64,000 nt of DNA from an uncultured Paracoccaceae bacterium (GTDB taxonomy: Bacteria; Pseudomonadota; Alphaproteobacteria; Rhodobacterales; Rhodobacteraceae), in NCBI GenBank assembly GCA_947492825.1, contig CANLNT010000001.1, positions 1 through 64,000 on the forward strand, read 5' to 3'. Shown one piece after another: positions 53,238 through 62,892 of the stretch; the first letter of the stretch is position 1; each line of letters opens with the position of its first letter. A program made the translations under genes and the position numbers. The notes under the pieces were generated by a model. The model saw nothing but the letters and a program-made list of their open reading frames with translations, was not told the origin of the DNA and searched no databases.

Positions 53238-54476
53238 ATGAGTGCGATCACAGACCCACCACAGGGGTCATTCCGCCTTTCGATGCTCATCAACGATACG
53301 CGGTATCGTTCATACACATTCCAAGCCGTCGCAGCCATCGTTCTTGCCTGCTGCCTTGGCTTCTTTTATCTCAATGTCAGTACCAATCTGGCCGCGGCCG
53401 GGTTGAACATTTCTTATGATTTTCTCGGCTCTCCTGCCGGTTATGACATCAACCAGCGCCTGATCGAGTATGATAGCCAATCCTCCAACGCACGTGCGGC
53501 GATGGTTGGCATCCTCAATACATTGCTGGTGGCGTTTCTGGCCTGTGTGACAGCAACCGTGTTCGGCGTTCTCGCCGGTGTGTTGCGGCTGTCCAACAAC
53601 TGGCTCGTGCGCAAGCTGATGTCCTTTTATGTTGAGATCTTCCGCAACATCCCGGTGCTGATCTGGATCCTGATTATCTTCACGATCATGATCGCCGTGC
53701 TGCCTGGGCCGCGGTCATTCCGCGGTGACGAACCCGAAGCGCGCATGCTGTTCGACCTTTTTGCCTTTACCAATCGTGGTGTCTATACGCCCGGGCCCTA
53801 CTTTACTCGTGGGCTTGGTGCCGAAGGCAACGGCGGCATCAATTGGTTGATTGTGATCGGTGTTCTGGTCGCATCCTTCTTTGCCACACGCGCCGTCACC
53901 GCCCGCGCCAATGCCACGCAAGAGGCGACCGGCATTCGCCCCAACACGCTGTGGACAAACCTTGCGATCTGGTTCCTGCCTGTGATCGTTGTGCTCTTTG
54001 CACTGGGCCTCAAGTGGGAAATCCCCGAACTCAAGGGCTTTAACTTTGCTGGCGGCATCAAGGTCGGCGGTCCGTTGATCGCCCTTTGGTTCGCGCTGTC
54101 CATCTACACCGGCGCTTTCATCGCTGAAAACGTGCGTGCGGGTATTCAGGCCGTGTCCAAAGGCCAGACCGAAGCGGCTGGCGCGCTGGGCTTGCGTCCG
54201 GGCCGGATCATGTCGCTCGTGGTGCTGCCACAGGCGCTGCGGGTGATCATCCCGCCGCTGATCTCGCAGTACCTCAATATCACCAAAAACTCGTCCCTCG
54301 CGATTGCCGTAGGGTACGCTGACATCACTGCGACACTGGGCGGCATCACGCTGAACCAGACCGGTCGCGCGATCGAATGCGTGCTGTTGCTGATGCTCTT
54401 CTACCTCACGATCAGCCTGCTGATCTCGACGTTCATGAACATCTACAACAACGCCGTAAAGTTGAAGGAGCGCTAG
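53238..54476 (+). CDS. bztB: Amino-acid ABC transporter permease BztB
   Basis: A 412-residue permease with about eight membrane segments. The EAA loop reads AVSKGQTEAAGALGLRPGRI, with VLPQALRVIIPPLISQYLNI after it. Compared with HisM-type permeases it has a large insertion in the middle, typical of the Bzt/Aap group. It is the first permease after the attenuator and lies one base before bztC. Confidence 0.94.
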   Translation: MSAITDPPQGSFRLSMLINDTRYRSYTFQAVAAIVLACCLGFFYLNVSTNLAAAGLNISYDFLGSPAGYDINQRLIEYDSQSSNARAAMVGILNTLLVAFLACVTATVFGVLAGVLRLSNNWLVRKLMSFYVEIFRNIPVLIWILIIFTIMIAVLPGPRSFRGDEPEARMLFDLFAFTNRGVYTPGPYFTRGLGAEGNGGINWLIVIGVLVASFFATRAVTARANATQEATGIRPNTLWTNLAIWFLPVIVVLFALGLKWEIPELKGFNFAGGIKVGGPLIALWFALSIYTGAFIAENVRAGIQAVSKGQTEAAGALGLRPGRIMSLVVLPQALRVIIPPLISQYLNITKNSSLAIAVGYADITATLGGITLNQTGRAIECVLLLMLFYLTISLLISTFMNIYNNAVKLKER

Positions 54477-54477
54477 G

Positions 54478-55776
54478 ATGTCTGATACGCAAACCAATGC
54501 CGTTTCTTACGTGCGCACCGAAACCCTGCCGGAACTTGATCCGCCAGCGGCAGAGCGTGGCATCGTCAAGTGGATGCGCGAGAATCTGTTTTCGACCGTC
54601 CCCAATGCGATCCTGACACTGCTCGCAATCGCGGTCATCTACGCGATCCTCAGCAAGGCCTTGCCGTGGATTCTGGGAGGCGTCTGGACAACCAGCAGCC
54701 TTTCGGAATGCCGTGAAGTTCTGGATGGCGCGACGGGGGCCTGTTTCTCTGTCCTGACAGAACGCTGGAACCAACTGATGTTTGGCTTTGTTTACCCGTC
54801 GGATCAATACTGGCGGCCAACACTGGCGTTCGTTCTGCTGTTTGTTGCAGCAGCACCGGTTATGTTCTTTGACCTGCCACGCAAGATGCTGATCTTCACA
54901 GCACTCTTTCCGTTTGTCGCCTACTACCTGATCTGGGGCGGAACGATCCTTGTGCCGATCCTGGCCCTTCTGGGCGTGGTTGGGGGCGTGATGGTCTACC
55001 GCAAACTGGTGCAGGGCAGCTTTGCCATGGGCTTTTTCGGGGGGCTGCTCGCCGCAGTAGTGATCTGGGTCATCGGCGGCATGCTGATCCCCGATGGCGC
55101 CAACGACACCGCCGCCCTGCAAGCAGTGCCTAGCCGTGATCTAGGTGGCTTTATGCTCAATATGATGCTGGGCGTGGTCTGTGTGTCGCTGTCGATCCCG
55201 CTGGGGATTGCCTTGGCGCTGGGCCGTCAGTCGTCGATGCCGTTGATCAAATGGATGTGCGTGATCTTCATCGAGTTCATCCGTGGTGTACCGCTGATCA
55301 CCTTGCTTTTCGTGGCGTCGGTGATGCTGGCCTATCTGTTCCCTCCGGGGACCACGACTGACCTGTTCCTGCGGGTGGTGATCATGATCACCATGTTCTC
55401 TTCGGCCTATATCGCCGAGGTGATCCGGGGTGGCCTCGCCGCTTTGCCAAAGGGCCAGTACGAAGCCGCTGACAGCCTTGGCCTCGACTATGCCCAGGCC
55501 ATGCGTCTGATCATCCTGCCGCAAGCGCTCAAGATTTCCATTCCGGGGATCGTGAACATTGCCGTAGGCCTGTTCAAAGACACCACGCTAGTCTCGGTCA
55601 TTTCGATGTTCGACGTCGTGGGCATGATCCGCGGCCCGCTGTCTGCGGCCACCGAATGGAACGGTATCTATTGGGAACTCTACGGCTTTGCCGCCCTGCT
55701 GTTCTTTGTCGTCTGCTACGGCATCTCGCAATACTCACAATGGTTGGAGCGTCGTCTCGCAACCGACCACCGTTAA
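54478..55776 (+). CDS. bztC: Amino-acid ABC transporter permease BztC
   Basis: A 432-residue permease pairing with BztB. It has several extra N-terminal membrane segments, then the core with [20 protein letters not shown] as EAA loop and [20 protein letters not shown]. In Rhodobacter, BztB and BztC form the heterodimeric channel for Glu, Gln, Asp and Asn. Confidence 0.94.
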   Translation: MSDTQTNAVSYVRTETLPELDPPAAERGIVKWMRENLFSTVPNAILTLLAIAVIYAILSKALPWILGGVWTTSSLSECREVLDGATGACFSVLTERWNQLMFGFVYPSDQYWRPTLAFVLLFVAAAPVMFFDLPRKMLIFTALFPFVAYYLIWGGTILVPILALLGVVGGVMVYRKLVQGSFAMGFFGGLLAAVVIWVIGGMLIPDGANDTAALQAVPSRDLGGFMLNMMLGVVCVSLSIPLGIALALGRQSSMPLIKWMCVIFIEFIRGVPLITLLFVASVMLAYLFPPGTTTDLFLRVVIMITMFSSAYIAEVIRGGLAALPKGQYEAADSLGLDYAQAMRLIILPQALKISIPGIVNIAVGLFKDTTLVSVISMFDVVGMIRGPLSAATEWNGIYWELYGFAALLFFVVCYGISQYSQWLERRLATDHR

Positions 55777-55792
55777 TCAAGGAGACACTCCT

Positions 55793-56560
55793 ATGGCTGA
55801 AGCCGCTCAAATGCAGGTCTCTGACGAGATCGCCATCACCATCGACAACATGAACAAGTGGTACGGTACGTTCCACGTGCTGCGTGACATCAACCTGACC
55901 GTGAACCGGGGCGAACGCATCGTGATTTGTGGCCCTTCGGGGTCGGGTAAATCCACGCTGATCCGCTGCATCAACGCGCTGGAAGAACACCAGCAGGGCA
56001 AGATCACCGTGGACGGCACCTTGCTGTCCTCGGACCTCAAGAACATCGACAAGATCCGGTCAGAGGTCGGCATGTGCTTTCAGCACTTCAACCTTTTCCC
56101 GCATCTGACGATCCTTGAAAACTGCACGCTGGCACCGATCTGGGTCCGCAAGACACCCAAGAAGGAAGCCGAAGAAACGGCGATGCACTTCCTTGAAAAG
56201 GTGAAAATCCCGGATCAGGCGAACAAGTACCCCGGACAGTTGTCCGGTGGTCAGCAGCAGCGTGTGGCAATCGCCCGCAGCTTGTGTATGCGTCCGCGCA
56301 TCATGCTTTTTGACGAACCCACCTCGGCGCTTGACCCCGAGATGATCAAGGAAGTGCTGGATACGATGATCGAGCTGGCCGAAGAGGGCATGACCATGCT
56401 CTGCGTGACGCACGAGATGGGCTTTGCCCGTCAGGTCGCCAACCGCGTGATCTTTATGGATCAGGGCCAGATCGTTGAACAGAACGAACCAGAAGAGTTC
56501 TTCAACAACCCCAAATCCGAGCGGACCCAGCTGTTCCTCAGCCAGATCCTCGGCCACTAG
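55793..56560 (+). CDS. bztD: Amino-acid ABC transporter ATP-binding protein BztD
   Basis: A 255-residue ATPase with Walker [11 protein letters not shown]-loop [13 protein letters not shown], signature [15 protein letters not shown], Walker [16 protein letters not shown] and switch His in [25 protein letters not shown] precedes the ATG at 55793. It ends the bztABCD operon; a palindrome and a terminator follow. Confidence 0.96.
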   Translation: MAEAAQMQVSDEIAITIDNMNKWYGTFHVLRDINLTVNRGERIVICGPSGSGKSTLIRCINALEEHQQGKITVDGTLLSSDLKNIDKIRSEVGMCFQHFNLFPHLTILENCTLAPIWVRKTPKKEAEETAMHFLEKVKIPDQANKYPGQLSGGQQQRVAIARSLCMRPRIMLFDEPTSALDPEMIKEVLDTMIELAEEGMTMLCVTHEMGFARQVANRVIFMDQGQIVEQNEPEEFFNNPKSERTQLFLSQILGH

Positions 56561-56567
56561 CGCCGGG

Positions 56568-56588
56568 CGAATTTTCGTCGAAAATTCG
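56568..56588. repeat. Perfect palindrome after bztD
   Basis: CGAATTTTCG (56568-56577), T, CGAAAATTCG (56579-56588). It abuts a standard terminator but is itself AT-rich at the core and has no T-run. It may belong to the same class of intergenic palindromes as those at 3758 and 45561. Confidence 0.65.
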
Positions 56589-56616
56589 GGGCCGTCGCAT
56601 AAAGCGGCGGCCCTTT
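56589..56616 (+). terminator. Terminator of the bzt operon
   Basis: GGGCCGTCGC (56589-56598) pairs with GCGGCGGCCC (56604-56613), one G-T pair, around ATAAA, followed by TTT. Confidence 0.85.
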
Positions 56617-57304
56617 CAGGTATGACAGTTTGAATGTCCGTGGGCTTTCACTGCGCCATCGCGCAACATGATATGCTGATCCGCGAACATCGACGCAACG
56701 TTAAGCTCGTGCAGCACCACGACGACGGTCCGGCCCCTGTCGTATGCGATTGATCGCAGCAGGGATATGACGTCGATTTGGACCTTCAGATCAACGAACG
56801 TGGTTGGTTCATCCAGCAACAGGATATCGGTGTCCTGGGCGAGAATCATAGCAATCCAACAACGCTGCCGCTGCCCGCCTGACAAAGTCATTACAGGCTG
56901 TTCCGCAAAGGCCGTTACATCGGCGGGCTTCATTGCCTCCTCGACTGTCTTTGCATCAACGGCGGACCATTGCCGCTATAGCGTCTGATATGGAAACCGC
57001 CCTTGGGTGACCAATCCGCGGACGGTCAACCCTTCTGGCGCAACAGGCCCGTGCGGCAAAAGCGAAAGTGTCAATGCCAGCGGCTTCGTTGGGATGCTTT
57101 GAAGTGGGGCACCATCAATAGTTATGGCGCCCGACATGGTCGGCAGTACGCGGGACAACGCCTTAAGCAAGGTGGATTTACCGCACCGATGGATATGTCT
57201 GTCACGATGGCAGACGTGCCGTAGCCGACGCCGACGGATGTCGCCTCTACCTGACAGGATGCGAGAACCATAGATTGGCCCACTTTAAAACTGGCGTTCT
57301 TCAT
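56616..57304 (-). pseudogene. Broken iron-siderophore ABC transporter ATPase
   Basis: Three pieces of one FecE/FhuC-type ATPase are read on this strand: an N-terminal piece (EATSVGVGYGTSAIVTDIS), a Walker A region shifted in frame around 57185-57195 where CGKSTLLKALSR is read in another frame, then LVTQGRFPYQTL ending in a TAG at about 56984, and a C-terminal piece with VMTLSGGQRQRCWIAMILAQ and DILLLDEPTTFVDLK. At least one frameshift and one nonsense codon break it and the C-terminus is short. Matching permease genes are absent, so it is a relic. The 215 bases between 57305 and 57519 show nothing else. Confidence 0.85.
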
Positions 57305-57519
57305 CGACCTGATCCAACCGTTGTTAACGGGTTCGATTGGGTCGCAAATTTTAGCCTTACCTCCTCAACCTCCGCGTATTTTCGGTTCGAAGAGTTTTCT
57401 TGCGCAGCAAAAGCGTGCCAAACACGACCTCGAAGGGATGCTGCGCCTGCAATGTAGGCAATCCGAAAGTCGGACTTGTCCGTAACGCCACCCTTCGGCC
57501 TCTGTGACGAAGCGCTAAC

Positions 57520-58287
57520 CTAGCGCTTGTTTTCGATCTCAAACCGTTTCTTGGCGTAGACCTCATTCTTGTCGGCTTTTTGCTGACCGAAAAGCGCGGA
57601 TTCGACAAAGGTCAGGTGGCTTTCCACGGCGGCCCGCGCGGCGGCTGGATCGCGGGATTGCAGGGCGTCGTTGATGGCACGGTGCTGGTCCAGCAGTTGG
57701 TCGCGGGTTAGACGCTGCTTGAACATGACAGAGCGGTTGTAGAACACGCCTTCGCGCAGCAGTTGGTACATCGACCGCATCATGTGCAGCATCACGATGT
57801 TGTGGCTCGCCTCGATGATCGCAAGGTGGAAGTCGGCGTCCAGCTGCGCCTCATCCTCTGGGTTTCGCTTTTGGTGGGCGGTTTCCATCTTGCCAAAGAT
57901 CGCATCGATCACTTGCAGATCTGTGTCGCTGGCAAAGCGCGCGGCGCGCTCTGCGGCGAGACCCTCCATATCGCGGCGAAAGCTGATGTAGTCGAAAACA
58001 GCCGAGTCGTGCGTGGCAAACATGGTCACAAGGGCAGGGGCAAAGGCGCTGCCTAAGACATCGGCCACAAAGACGCCTGCCCCCGCTTTCGAGGTCAGCA
58101 GCCCCCGCTCTTGCAGGTCGGCAAAGGCCTCTCTCAAGGAGGGACGAGACACGCCCATCCGGTCGGACAGTTCGCGTTCTGATGGCAGGCGTTCACCAGG
58201 GCGCAAGATGCCACGCAGGATCAATTCCTCGATCTGGCGGATTACACCATGGGACAGTTTTTGCTGTGCGACGGGTTCAAAGGGCAT
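57520..58287 (-). CDS. FadR-type GntR-family transcriptional regulator
   Basis: A 255-residue regulator with an N-terminal winged helix (EELILRGILRPGERLPSERE, LSDRMGVSRPSLREAFADLQ) and a helical FCD ligand domain with metal ligands in DADFHLAIIEASHN and DQHRAINDALQSRD. The start at 58287 (MPFEPVAQQKLSH) has GGAG six bases upstream; an ATG at 58311 lies within the operator. It resembles PdhR/LldR/GlcC-type regulators of organic-acid use; the effector is unknown. No target operon is adjacent except the gene itself. Confidence 0.9.
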   Translation of the reverse strand: MPFEPVAQQKLSHGVIRQIEELILRGILRPGERLPSERELSDRMGVSRPSLREAFADLQERGLLTSKAGAGVFVADVLGSAFAPALVTMFATHDSAVFDYISFRRDMEGLAAERAARFASDTDLQVIDAIFGKMETAHQKRNPEDEAQLDADFHLAIIEASHNIVMLHMMRSMYQLLREGVFYNRSVMFKQRLTRDQLLDQHRAINDALQSRDPAAARAAVESHLTFVESALFGQQKADKNEVYAKKRFEIENKR

Positions 58288-58302
58288 TGCGCGCTCCGGT
58301 TG

Positions 58303-58325
58303 ATTGGTCATTTTGTATGACCAAT
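58303..58325. promoter_or_regulatory. Operator dyad for the FadR-type regulator
   Basis: ATTGGTCAT (58303-58311), TTTGT, ATGACCAAT (58317-58325): a perfect 9-bp inverted repeat. The TGGT/ACCA cores are those of FadR-subfamily operators such as that of PdhR. It lies 16 bases before the regulator start, so autorepression is likely. Confidence 0.75.
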
Positions 58326-58386
58326 TTTGGCGCACCGCAACATAAAGGGGGCCGCGTTGCGACCCCCTTTGTTGCATGAGACCAGA

Positions 58387-59040
58387 TCAGTTGGGTGTGA
58401 TCACCACTTCAACCCGGCGGTTCGCCGCGCGGCCCGCGTCGGTGAGGTTGGTGGCGATCGGTGCATCTTCGCCGCGCCCGATCGAGCGGATGCGCGATGG
58501 TGAGACGCCTGCGTTGATCAGCACCGATGACACGGCCTGCGCGCGGCGTTGGGACAGATCAAAGTTGAACGCCGCCTCGCCCACGTTATCGGTATGGCCG
58601 ATCACATTGACGGTCGAATTCGGGTAGCGCTGCAGCGAATTGGCCAGCGTAAAGAGGTTGTTCTGCGCAACCGGCGACACGGCCGTCGAATTGGTGGCGA
58701 AGGTGATCGCCTCTGGCAGGGTTACGGTCAGGTTGTTGCCATTGTTGACGATGCCAACGTTGCTGCCCAACTGCTGGCGCAGCTCTTCTTCCTGCTGGTC
58801 AAGTGCGTTGCCGATCCCTGCGCCGATGCCTGCGCCTACAATCGCGCCCAAAGCGGCCTGGCGCCGACGTTCGCCCTTGTTGTCGCCGGTCGCGGCCCCC
58901 ACCAGCGCACCAAGCGCGGCGCCCGCAGCCGCACCCGACCGGGCGTTTTGATTGTCATTTGGGCCACCTGTGCCGGCGCAGGCCGTGACAAAGGCCAAAG
59001 AGCCAGCAGCGAGAACGAGGTTCATTCGTGAAAAAGTCAT
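58387..59040 (-). CDS. OmpA-family lipoprotein with glycine zipper
   Basis: A 217-residue lipoprotein: lipobox VTAC near residue 21, then a glycine-zipper segment (GAAAGAALGALVGAATGD and GAIVGAGIGAGIGNALD), and a C-terminal OmpA-like peptidoglycan-binding domain (TVNVIGHTDNVGEAAFN, DLSQRRAQAVSSVLI, GRAANRRVEVVI). It probably anchors the outer membrane to the cell wall, like Pal or YiaD. A start at 59025 is also possible. Confidence 0.92.
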   Translation of the reverse strand: MTFSRMNLVLAAGSLAFVTACAGTGGPNDNQNARSGAAAGAALGALVGAATGDNKGERRRQAALGAIVGAGIGAGIGNALDQQEEELRQQLGSNVGIVNNGNNLTVTLPEAITFATNSTAVSPVAQNNLFTLANSLQRYPNSTVNVIGHTDNVGEAAFNFDLSQRRAQAVSSVLINAGVSPSRIRSIGRGEDAPIATNLTDAGRAANRRVEVVITPN

Positions 59041-59162
59041 GGGGAGGTTTCCGTCCGTAAAGCGCAAATCAGCGCGGTTGTTGTGCCCAACCTATGCCGG
59101 AATAGTCCCTGATATCCAATAACGCAGGTGCAATGGGCAAATTTTTGCCCGTTGCTATGGGA

Positions 59163-59999
59163 TTACGCCACCGCGTCGGCGCGCGCGGATTCCCATGCCA
59201 ATAGGGCGCGTTTGACGGGCAATCCCCAGTGATAGCCGCCCAAAGCACCCGATTTCCGCAAGGCGCGGTGGCAAGGGATCAGATATCCCACCGGGTTGCG
59301 GCCCACGGCTGTTCCAACCGCGCGCACGGCCTTGGGGTTGCCGATGGATTTGGCGATTTCGCCATAGGTCGTGACCTGTCCTGGTGGGATGTGCAGCAAC
59401 GCCTCCCACACCTTGAGTTGGAAGGGCGCGCCGATCATATGCAACTTGGCCTCGCCCCGCATGCTGAAGGCGGCGTCGACCCAAGAGGCCAAAGGTGCGC
59501 TGTCTTCGACAAAGGTGGCATTGGGCCAGCGCCGTTGCAGGTCCTTCAGGGCGGCGTCCTCGCCCGCTTCTGCCGCGAAGCCCAAGCCACAAATGCCCTT
59601 GTGAGTGCCCATCACCAAAGCCGGGCCAAAGGGGCTGTCAAACCGGCCCCAGGTGATGGTCAGGCCAGCACCGCCCTGTGCGTAGTCGCCGGGTGTCATC
59701 GCTTCCCACCGCAGGAAAAGGTCGTGCAACCTGCCGCTGCCGGACAAGCCAACCTCTGCTGCGGTGTCCAGCGTCGTGAAATGGTCCCGCAGCAGGCTGC
59801 GCGCGTGGTCGAGTTTGAGGTATTGCTGATAGCGCTTGGGTGACACGCCAACCCATGTGGTGAACACCCGTTGAAAGTGCGCGGGACTCATCTGCATGTC
59901 AGCGGCAAGGTCGGTCAGGCTGATCGTGCCTTCGGCGGCATCAATCGCGTCAATCGCGCGCCGCATGACCTGATAATGATATGACTGTTCTTGTTCCAT
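59163..59999 (-). CDS. Ada-type AraC regulator/O6-methylguanine-DNA methyltransferase
   Basis: A 278-residue protein with an AraC helix-turn-helix (residues 20-105: ISLTDLAADMQMSPAHFQRV) joined to a methyltransferase domain with the active site IPCHRALRKSGALGGYHWG (Cys243) and PPGQVTTYGEIAKSIGNP. The zinc N-terminal Ada domain that senses methyl phosphotriesters is missing, so it resembles the second half of E. coli Ada. It repairs O6-methylguanine; its DNA-binding signal must differ. It is divergent from nth, another repair gene, across 61 bases. Confidence 0.92.
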   Translation of the reverse strand: MEQEQSYHYQVMRRAIDAIDAAEGTISLTDLAADMQMSPAHFQRVFTTWVGVSPKRYQQYLKLDHARSLLRDHFTTLDTAAEVGLSGSGRLHDLFLRWEAMTPGDYAQGGAGLTITWGRFDSPFGPALVMGTHKGICGLGFAAEAGEDAALKDLQRRWPNATFVEDSAPLASWVDAAFSMRGEAKLHMIGAPFQLKVWEALLHIPPGQVTTYGEIAKSIGNPKAVRAVGTAVGRNPVGYLIPCHRALRKSGALGGYHWGLPVKRALLAWESARADAVA

Positions 60000-60060
60000 G
60001 GCCCTAACCTAGGGGCGCGCTGCATTGCAGGCGACCCGGAAATTGCGCATACCGTGCGAC

Positions 60061-60705
60061 ATGGCAAAGCAGCTAGATTACCACGCGATCCGCGCGATCT
60101 TTGAACGCTTCCGCGAAAGCGACCCAGAACCCAAGGGCGAGCTTGAGCATGTGAACGTCTACACACTGGTGGTGGCCGTGGCCCTATCGGCGCAGGCCAC
60201 AGATGCGGGGGTGAACAAGGCGACACGCGCTTTGTTCAAGGTGGCCGATACACCGCAAAAGATGCTGGACCTTGGGCTTGATGGGCTGACCGAGCACATC
60301 AAGACAATTGGGCTGTTCCGTCAGAAGGCCAAAAACGTCATGAAGATGAGCCAGATCCTTGTCGATGACTACGGTGGCGTCGTGCCCAATTCACGCGCGG
60401 CGCTGCAATCACTGCCCGGTGTCGGGCGCAAGACGGCCAATGTGGTACTGAACATGTGGTGGGGCCAGCCTGCACAGGCGGTGGACACGCATATCTTTCG
60501 CGTCGGCAACCGCACGGGCATAGCGCCAGGCAAGAACGTCGATGTTGTGGAACGCGCGATTGAGGACCATATCCCGGCCGATTTTCAGCTACACGCCCAT
60601 CACTGGCTAATCCTGCATGGGCGCTATACATGCGTCGCCAGAAAACCGAAATGCGCGGTCTGTATCATCCGCGATCTCTGCCCTTTTGAGGAAAAAAACC
60701 TATGA
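60061..60705 (+). CDS. nth: Endonuclease III
   Basis: A 214-residue base-excision glycosylase/AP lyase. The helix-hairpin-helix LPGVGRKTANVVLN has catalytic Lys124, and Asp142 is in AVDTHIFRVGNR. Four cysteines (191, 198, 201, 207) in the C-x6-C-x2-C-x5-C spacing bind the iron-sulfur cluster. The ATG at 60061 gives the proper start; 12 upstream codons of the longer frame are dropped. It overlaps the adenosine kinase gene by 4 bases. Confidence 0.95.
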   Translation: MAKQLDYHAIRAIFERFRESDPEPKGELEHVNVYTLVVAVALSAQATDAGVNKATRALFKVADTPQKMLDLGLDGLTEHIKTIGLFRQKAKNVMKMSQILVDDYGGVVPNSRAALQSLPGVGRKTANVVLNMWWGQPAQAVDTHIFRVGNRTGIAPGKNVDVVERAIEDHIPADFQLHAHHWLILHGRYTCVARKPKCAVCIIRDLCPFEEKNL

Positions 60706-61691
60706 GTGCTTACGATGTGATTGGGATCGGCAACGCGATTGTCGACGTGATTTCCTCTGCCGAGGATACGTTTCTGGACCATATGGGCATCGAAAAAGGG
60801 ATCATGCAGCTGATCGAACGCGACCGGGCAGAGGTGCTTTATGCCGCGATGACTGACCGGACCGAAACACCGGGCGGTTCGGTTGCCAATACAATTGCGG
60901 GGCTTGGCGGATTGGGCCTGTCGACGGCGTTTATCGGCAAGGTGAAGGACGATGCACTTGGCCGGTTTTATGCCAAAGGTATGGAAGACGCAGGGACAGC
61001 TTTCCCGAACGCACCGACGCCCACGGCAGAAGCGCCCACCTCACGTTCGATGATTTTTGTGTCGCCCGATGGTGAGCGGTCGATGAATACCTATTTGGGC
61101 GCCGGTGCCGACATCAGCAGTTCAGATGTGGCACCCGATGTTTTTGCGGCCAGCAAGGTGCTGTTCCTGGAGGGATATCTGTTCGACAAGGACGAAGGGA
61201 AGACAGCCTTTGCCGCCGCCGCCCAGCAGATGCGCGCCGCTGGTGGCAAGTCTGGGATTACACTGTCTGACCCGTTCTGCGCAGACCGACATCGCGCGGA
61301 CTTCAAACGCCTGATCACGGAAGAGATGGATTTTGTGCTGGGCAATGCCGCGGAATGGACCACGCTTTACGAGACCGACGATCTTGCCTCCGCGTTGGAA
61401 CAAGCCGCAGCGGTTTGCGAAACGGTTGTTTGCACCTGTTCCGGCGATCCGGTGATCCTGATCTCGGGTGATGAACGCGCCGAGGTGCCGGTCACAAAAG
61501 TTGTGCCGGTGGATGCCACAGGCGCGGGGGACCAATTTGCCGCCGGGTTCCTTTACGGCTTCGTCACGGGCCGGTCGCTTGCGGATTGCGGGCGCATGGG
61601 TGTTGTGTCAGCGGCAGAGGTGATTGGCCACGTTGGCCCGCGCCCTGCGACCGATATGGCGCAATTGTTCAGGGATGCCGGGCTGCTTTGA
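60702..61691 (+). CDS. PfkB-family adenosine kinase
   Basis: A 329-residue sugar kinase that likely phosphorylates adenosine to AMP. It has the start YDVIGIGNAIVDVISSAEDT, the PfkB motif 1 region ETPGGSVANTIAGLGGLGLS and the C-terminal catalytic motif VVPVDATGAGDQFAAGFLYG with its catalytic Asp. The D-GAGD pattern and length fit the adenosine-kinase branch. It is coupled to nth, and its 3' end overlaps the convergent gene by 23 bases. Confidence 0.92.
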   Translation: MSAYDVIGIGNAIVDVISSAEDTFLDHMGIEKGIMQLIERDRAEVLYAAMTDRTETPGGSVANTIAGLGGLGLSTAFIGKVKDDALGRFYAKGMEDAGTAFPNAPTPTAEAPTSRSMIFVSPDGERSMNTYLGAGADISSSDVAPDVFAASKVLFLEGYLFDKDEGKTAFAAAAQQMRAAGGKSGITLSDPFCADRHRADFKRLITEEMDFVLGNAAEWTTLYETDDLASALEQAAAVCETVVCTCSGDPVILISGDERAEVPVTKVVPVDATGAGDQFAAGFLYGFVTGRSLADCGRMGVVSAAEVIGHVGPRPATDMAQLFRDAGLL

Positions 61692-62376
61692 GCCAAAGCG
61701 CATCAAGCGCGTCGATCTCTTCCACATCAAAGCGGTCTTCTTCTTTCCAATACTTGCCTGACGGCACGACATAGCCAAGCCGCTCTTCCGCGGCCTTGGC
61801 GGCCCGCGTCTCTGCGTTGTTGTAGGGCGCGGCTTCGACGCTTGTCAGCTCATTTGGCTGGTGGCGCGGAAAGATCAGGGTGCTGTCATCGGTGGACAAG
61901 TTGACCATGGCGCAGCCATTCTGTGCGGCGATGTGCATCAGCCGCGCAGACTTTGCGGATAAGTCGCGCAGGGTCACATCCTTGCGCAAGGGATCAGGTG
62001 TGCCTTTGCCGTAGAAATGGGTCTTGTCCGCTTCGGGATAGACCATGTCACACCCCAGCATCGCGATCACCGACGGCTTTAGCGCCCCCAGCGCCCAGTA
62101 AGCCGCGGTAAAGGCCATCGTGCCACCGGCATAGACAAAGCCGCCAAAACGGTTCTGGATCGGCACGTAAGTATCTGCCGTGATGATCTGTTGACTCGCC
62201 GCCAAGGCAATTGGTTGCCGCTCTGCAGGGAAGTCGCTGGGGTGGATCAGATAGTCCCAATCAGGGCGCACGGCCCAGGCGTTGTTGATCGCTACGATCT
62301 TGTCAAATGGCGCGCGCGGCCAGTCACGGCAAGCCGTCACAGCAGGGCCAGAGCCCAGAATGAGCACGATCGACAT
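61669..62376 (-). CDS. Hypothetical protein
   Basis: A 235-residue protein starting MSIVLILGSGPAVTACRDWP, a nucleotide-fold-like start, with VIAMLGCDMVYPEADKTHFY in the middle. It has no signal peptide or membrane segment. I do not recognise a characterised family; a nucleotide-sugar or surface-glycan role is possible given the sulfotransferase and glycosyltransferase genes nearby, but this is only context. A longer start at 62451 exists but lacks family-like sequence. Confidence 0.75.
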   Translation of the reverse strand: MSIVLILGSGPAVTACRDWPRAPFDKIVAINNAWAVRPDWDYLIHPSDFPAERQPIALAASQQIITADTYVPIQNRFGGFVYAGGTMAFTAAYWALGALKPSVIAMLGCDMVYPEADKTHFYGKGTPDPLRKDVTLRDLSAKSARLMHIAAQNGCAMVNLSTDDSTLIFPRHQPNELTSVEAAPYNNAETRAAKAAEERLGYVVPSGKYWKEEDRFDVEEIDALDALWLKAARHP

Positions 62377-62490
62377 TCCCAATTGCCCCTGATTGGTGCG
62401 TTTGAACACAAGCGCGCTTGGACATTTCCAACCGGGCGGTGTTGTCATCACTTTAATCCTAGGGGCGGGCCATGGAAAATCAAACTTCCG

Positions 62491-62892
62491 CTAGCGCAAT
62501 TCCTTGCGGATCATCAGTTTGAGCCCGGACCAAACCTCGGTCACGGCGCAGACCTTCACATCCACGAGGCCTATCGGCAGCGCGACCTCTCTGATCGTGT
62601 CTTCGATGACTTCTGTTGGCACTTTGGACGTCTTCTTGGGCCAACTGACCCAGATCATGCCATCGCGCGCCATGGTCGATAGGCGGGCGGTCAGCACTTC
62701 CTCAAGCTCTGCTCGGAGCGTCGTGAAAAGATGGACAAAGTCCTGATCTGAAACGGCCCCCCAATTTACAACCGGCGATCCTGACAAGAGATGATGGGAA
62801 TAACCATCAGGCGGGTTTATCACTTCTGCAGCCATTCCGTCTTTCAGGCCCAGCTTTTTCCAAAGCGGGGTGCCTGAATATCCGGCTGTCAT
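62491..62892 (-). CDS. DUF3052 family protein
   Basis: A 133-residue protein with the family layout: MTAGYSGTPLWKKLGLKDGM at the start, GMIWVSWPKKTSKVPTEVIE in the centre and LVDVKVCAVTEVWSGLKLMI at the end. DUF3052 proteins are small, soluble and of unknown function. Its ATG overlaps the stop of the sulfotransferase gene by 4 bases, so they are co-translated. Confidence 0.88.
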   Translation of the reverse strand: MTAGYSGTPLWKKLGLKDGMAAEVINPPDGYSHHLLSGSPVVNWGAVSDQDFVHLFTTLRAELEEVLTARLSTMARDGMIWVSWPKKTSKVPTEVIEDTIREVALPIGLVDVKVCAVTEVWSGLKLMIRKELR

